Of a stretch of 5,042 nt of DNA, positions 5,023 to 5,042 are shown piece by piece; the stretch's first letter is position 1; every line of letters begins with the position of its first letter. The stretch is taken from positions 1 to 5,042 of the forward strand of contig CANPZR010000205.1 in assembly GCA_947589175.1 (NCBI GenBank). The letters run 5' to 3'. The translations under genes were made by a program, and so were the position numbers. The notes beneath the pieces are model-generated. The model searched no databases, was not told where the DNA came from, and saw nothing but the letters and a program-made list of their open reading frames with translations. Origin of the DNA: an uncultured Lachnospiraceae bacterium (GTDB lineage: Bacteria > Bacillota > Clostridia > Lachnospirales > Lachnospiraceae).

Positions 5023-5042
5023 CTCTTGAAAATGAATTTCTT

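Noticed and set aside
5020..5034. Possible CodY box just upstream of the ilvN -35 element
   Set aside because: Matched by eye, only about 9 of 15 positions agree with AATTTTCWGAAAATT and just one half is good. This is not enough to claim.

Overview
The window holds five recognisable genes, all on the minus strand, plus one partial gene. It looks like ordinary chromosome of a Gram-positive anaerobe of the Clostridia, most likely Lachnospiraceae-like. That placement is an inference from the protein types (compact class I ketol-acid reductoisomerase, Gram-positive-type DapA/DapB, a stand-alone CobA/CobO-like protein beside the lysine genes), strong AGGAGG-type ribosome sites, and moderate-GC genes separated by AT-rich gaps carrying sigma-A-like promoters. 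No mobile element, CRISPR array, tRNA or rRNA was found.

In the direction of transcription (right to left): at 5022-4456 a near-consensus promoter leads directly into ilvN, the regulatory subunit of acetolactate synthase. ilvC (4378-3356), ketol-acid reductoisomerase, follows after a 77-base gap and ends at a strong intrinsic terminator (3344-3283). The two form a branched-chain amino acid unit. The catalytic subunit ilvB is not next to ilvN in this window.

Next comes a 354-base gap whose right end is the ilvC terminator. The rest holds a probable promoter with a dyad over its -10 box and a roughly 200-base leader with a strong hairpin. It leads to a 234-residue protein (3001-2297) that appears to contain two tandem OB folds, the second resembling single-stranded DNA-binding protein. 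A second good promoter (2235-2208) drives a short, divergent ATP:corrinoid adenosyltransferase-family protein (2168-1674).

The left third is a lysine/diaminopimelate unit. A promoter whose -35 box contains the stop codon of the preceding gene starts a transcript that begins almost at once with a lysine riboswitch (L box, 1637-1476). All five helices, the P2-P3 kissing loop, a terminator and a competing antiterminator can be traced by eye. It controls dapA (1381-491) and dapB (459 to beyond the left edge), which make tetrahydrodipicolinate for lysine and cell wall diaminopimelate. DapA lacks several residues of the E. coli lysine feedback site, so the riboswitch is probably the main lysine sensor here.

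I did not find a clearly new biological system. The least explained items are the tandem OB-fold protein with its long structured leader, and the shortened CobA-like protein.
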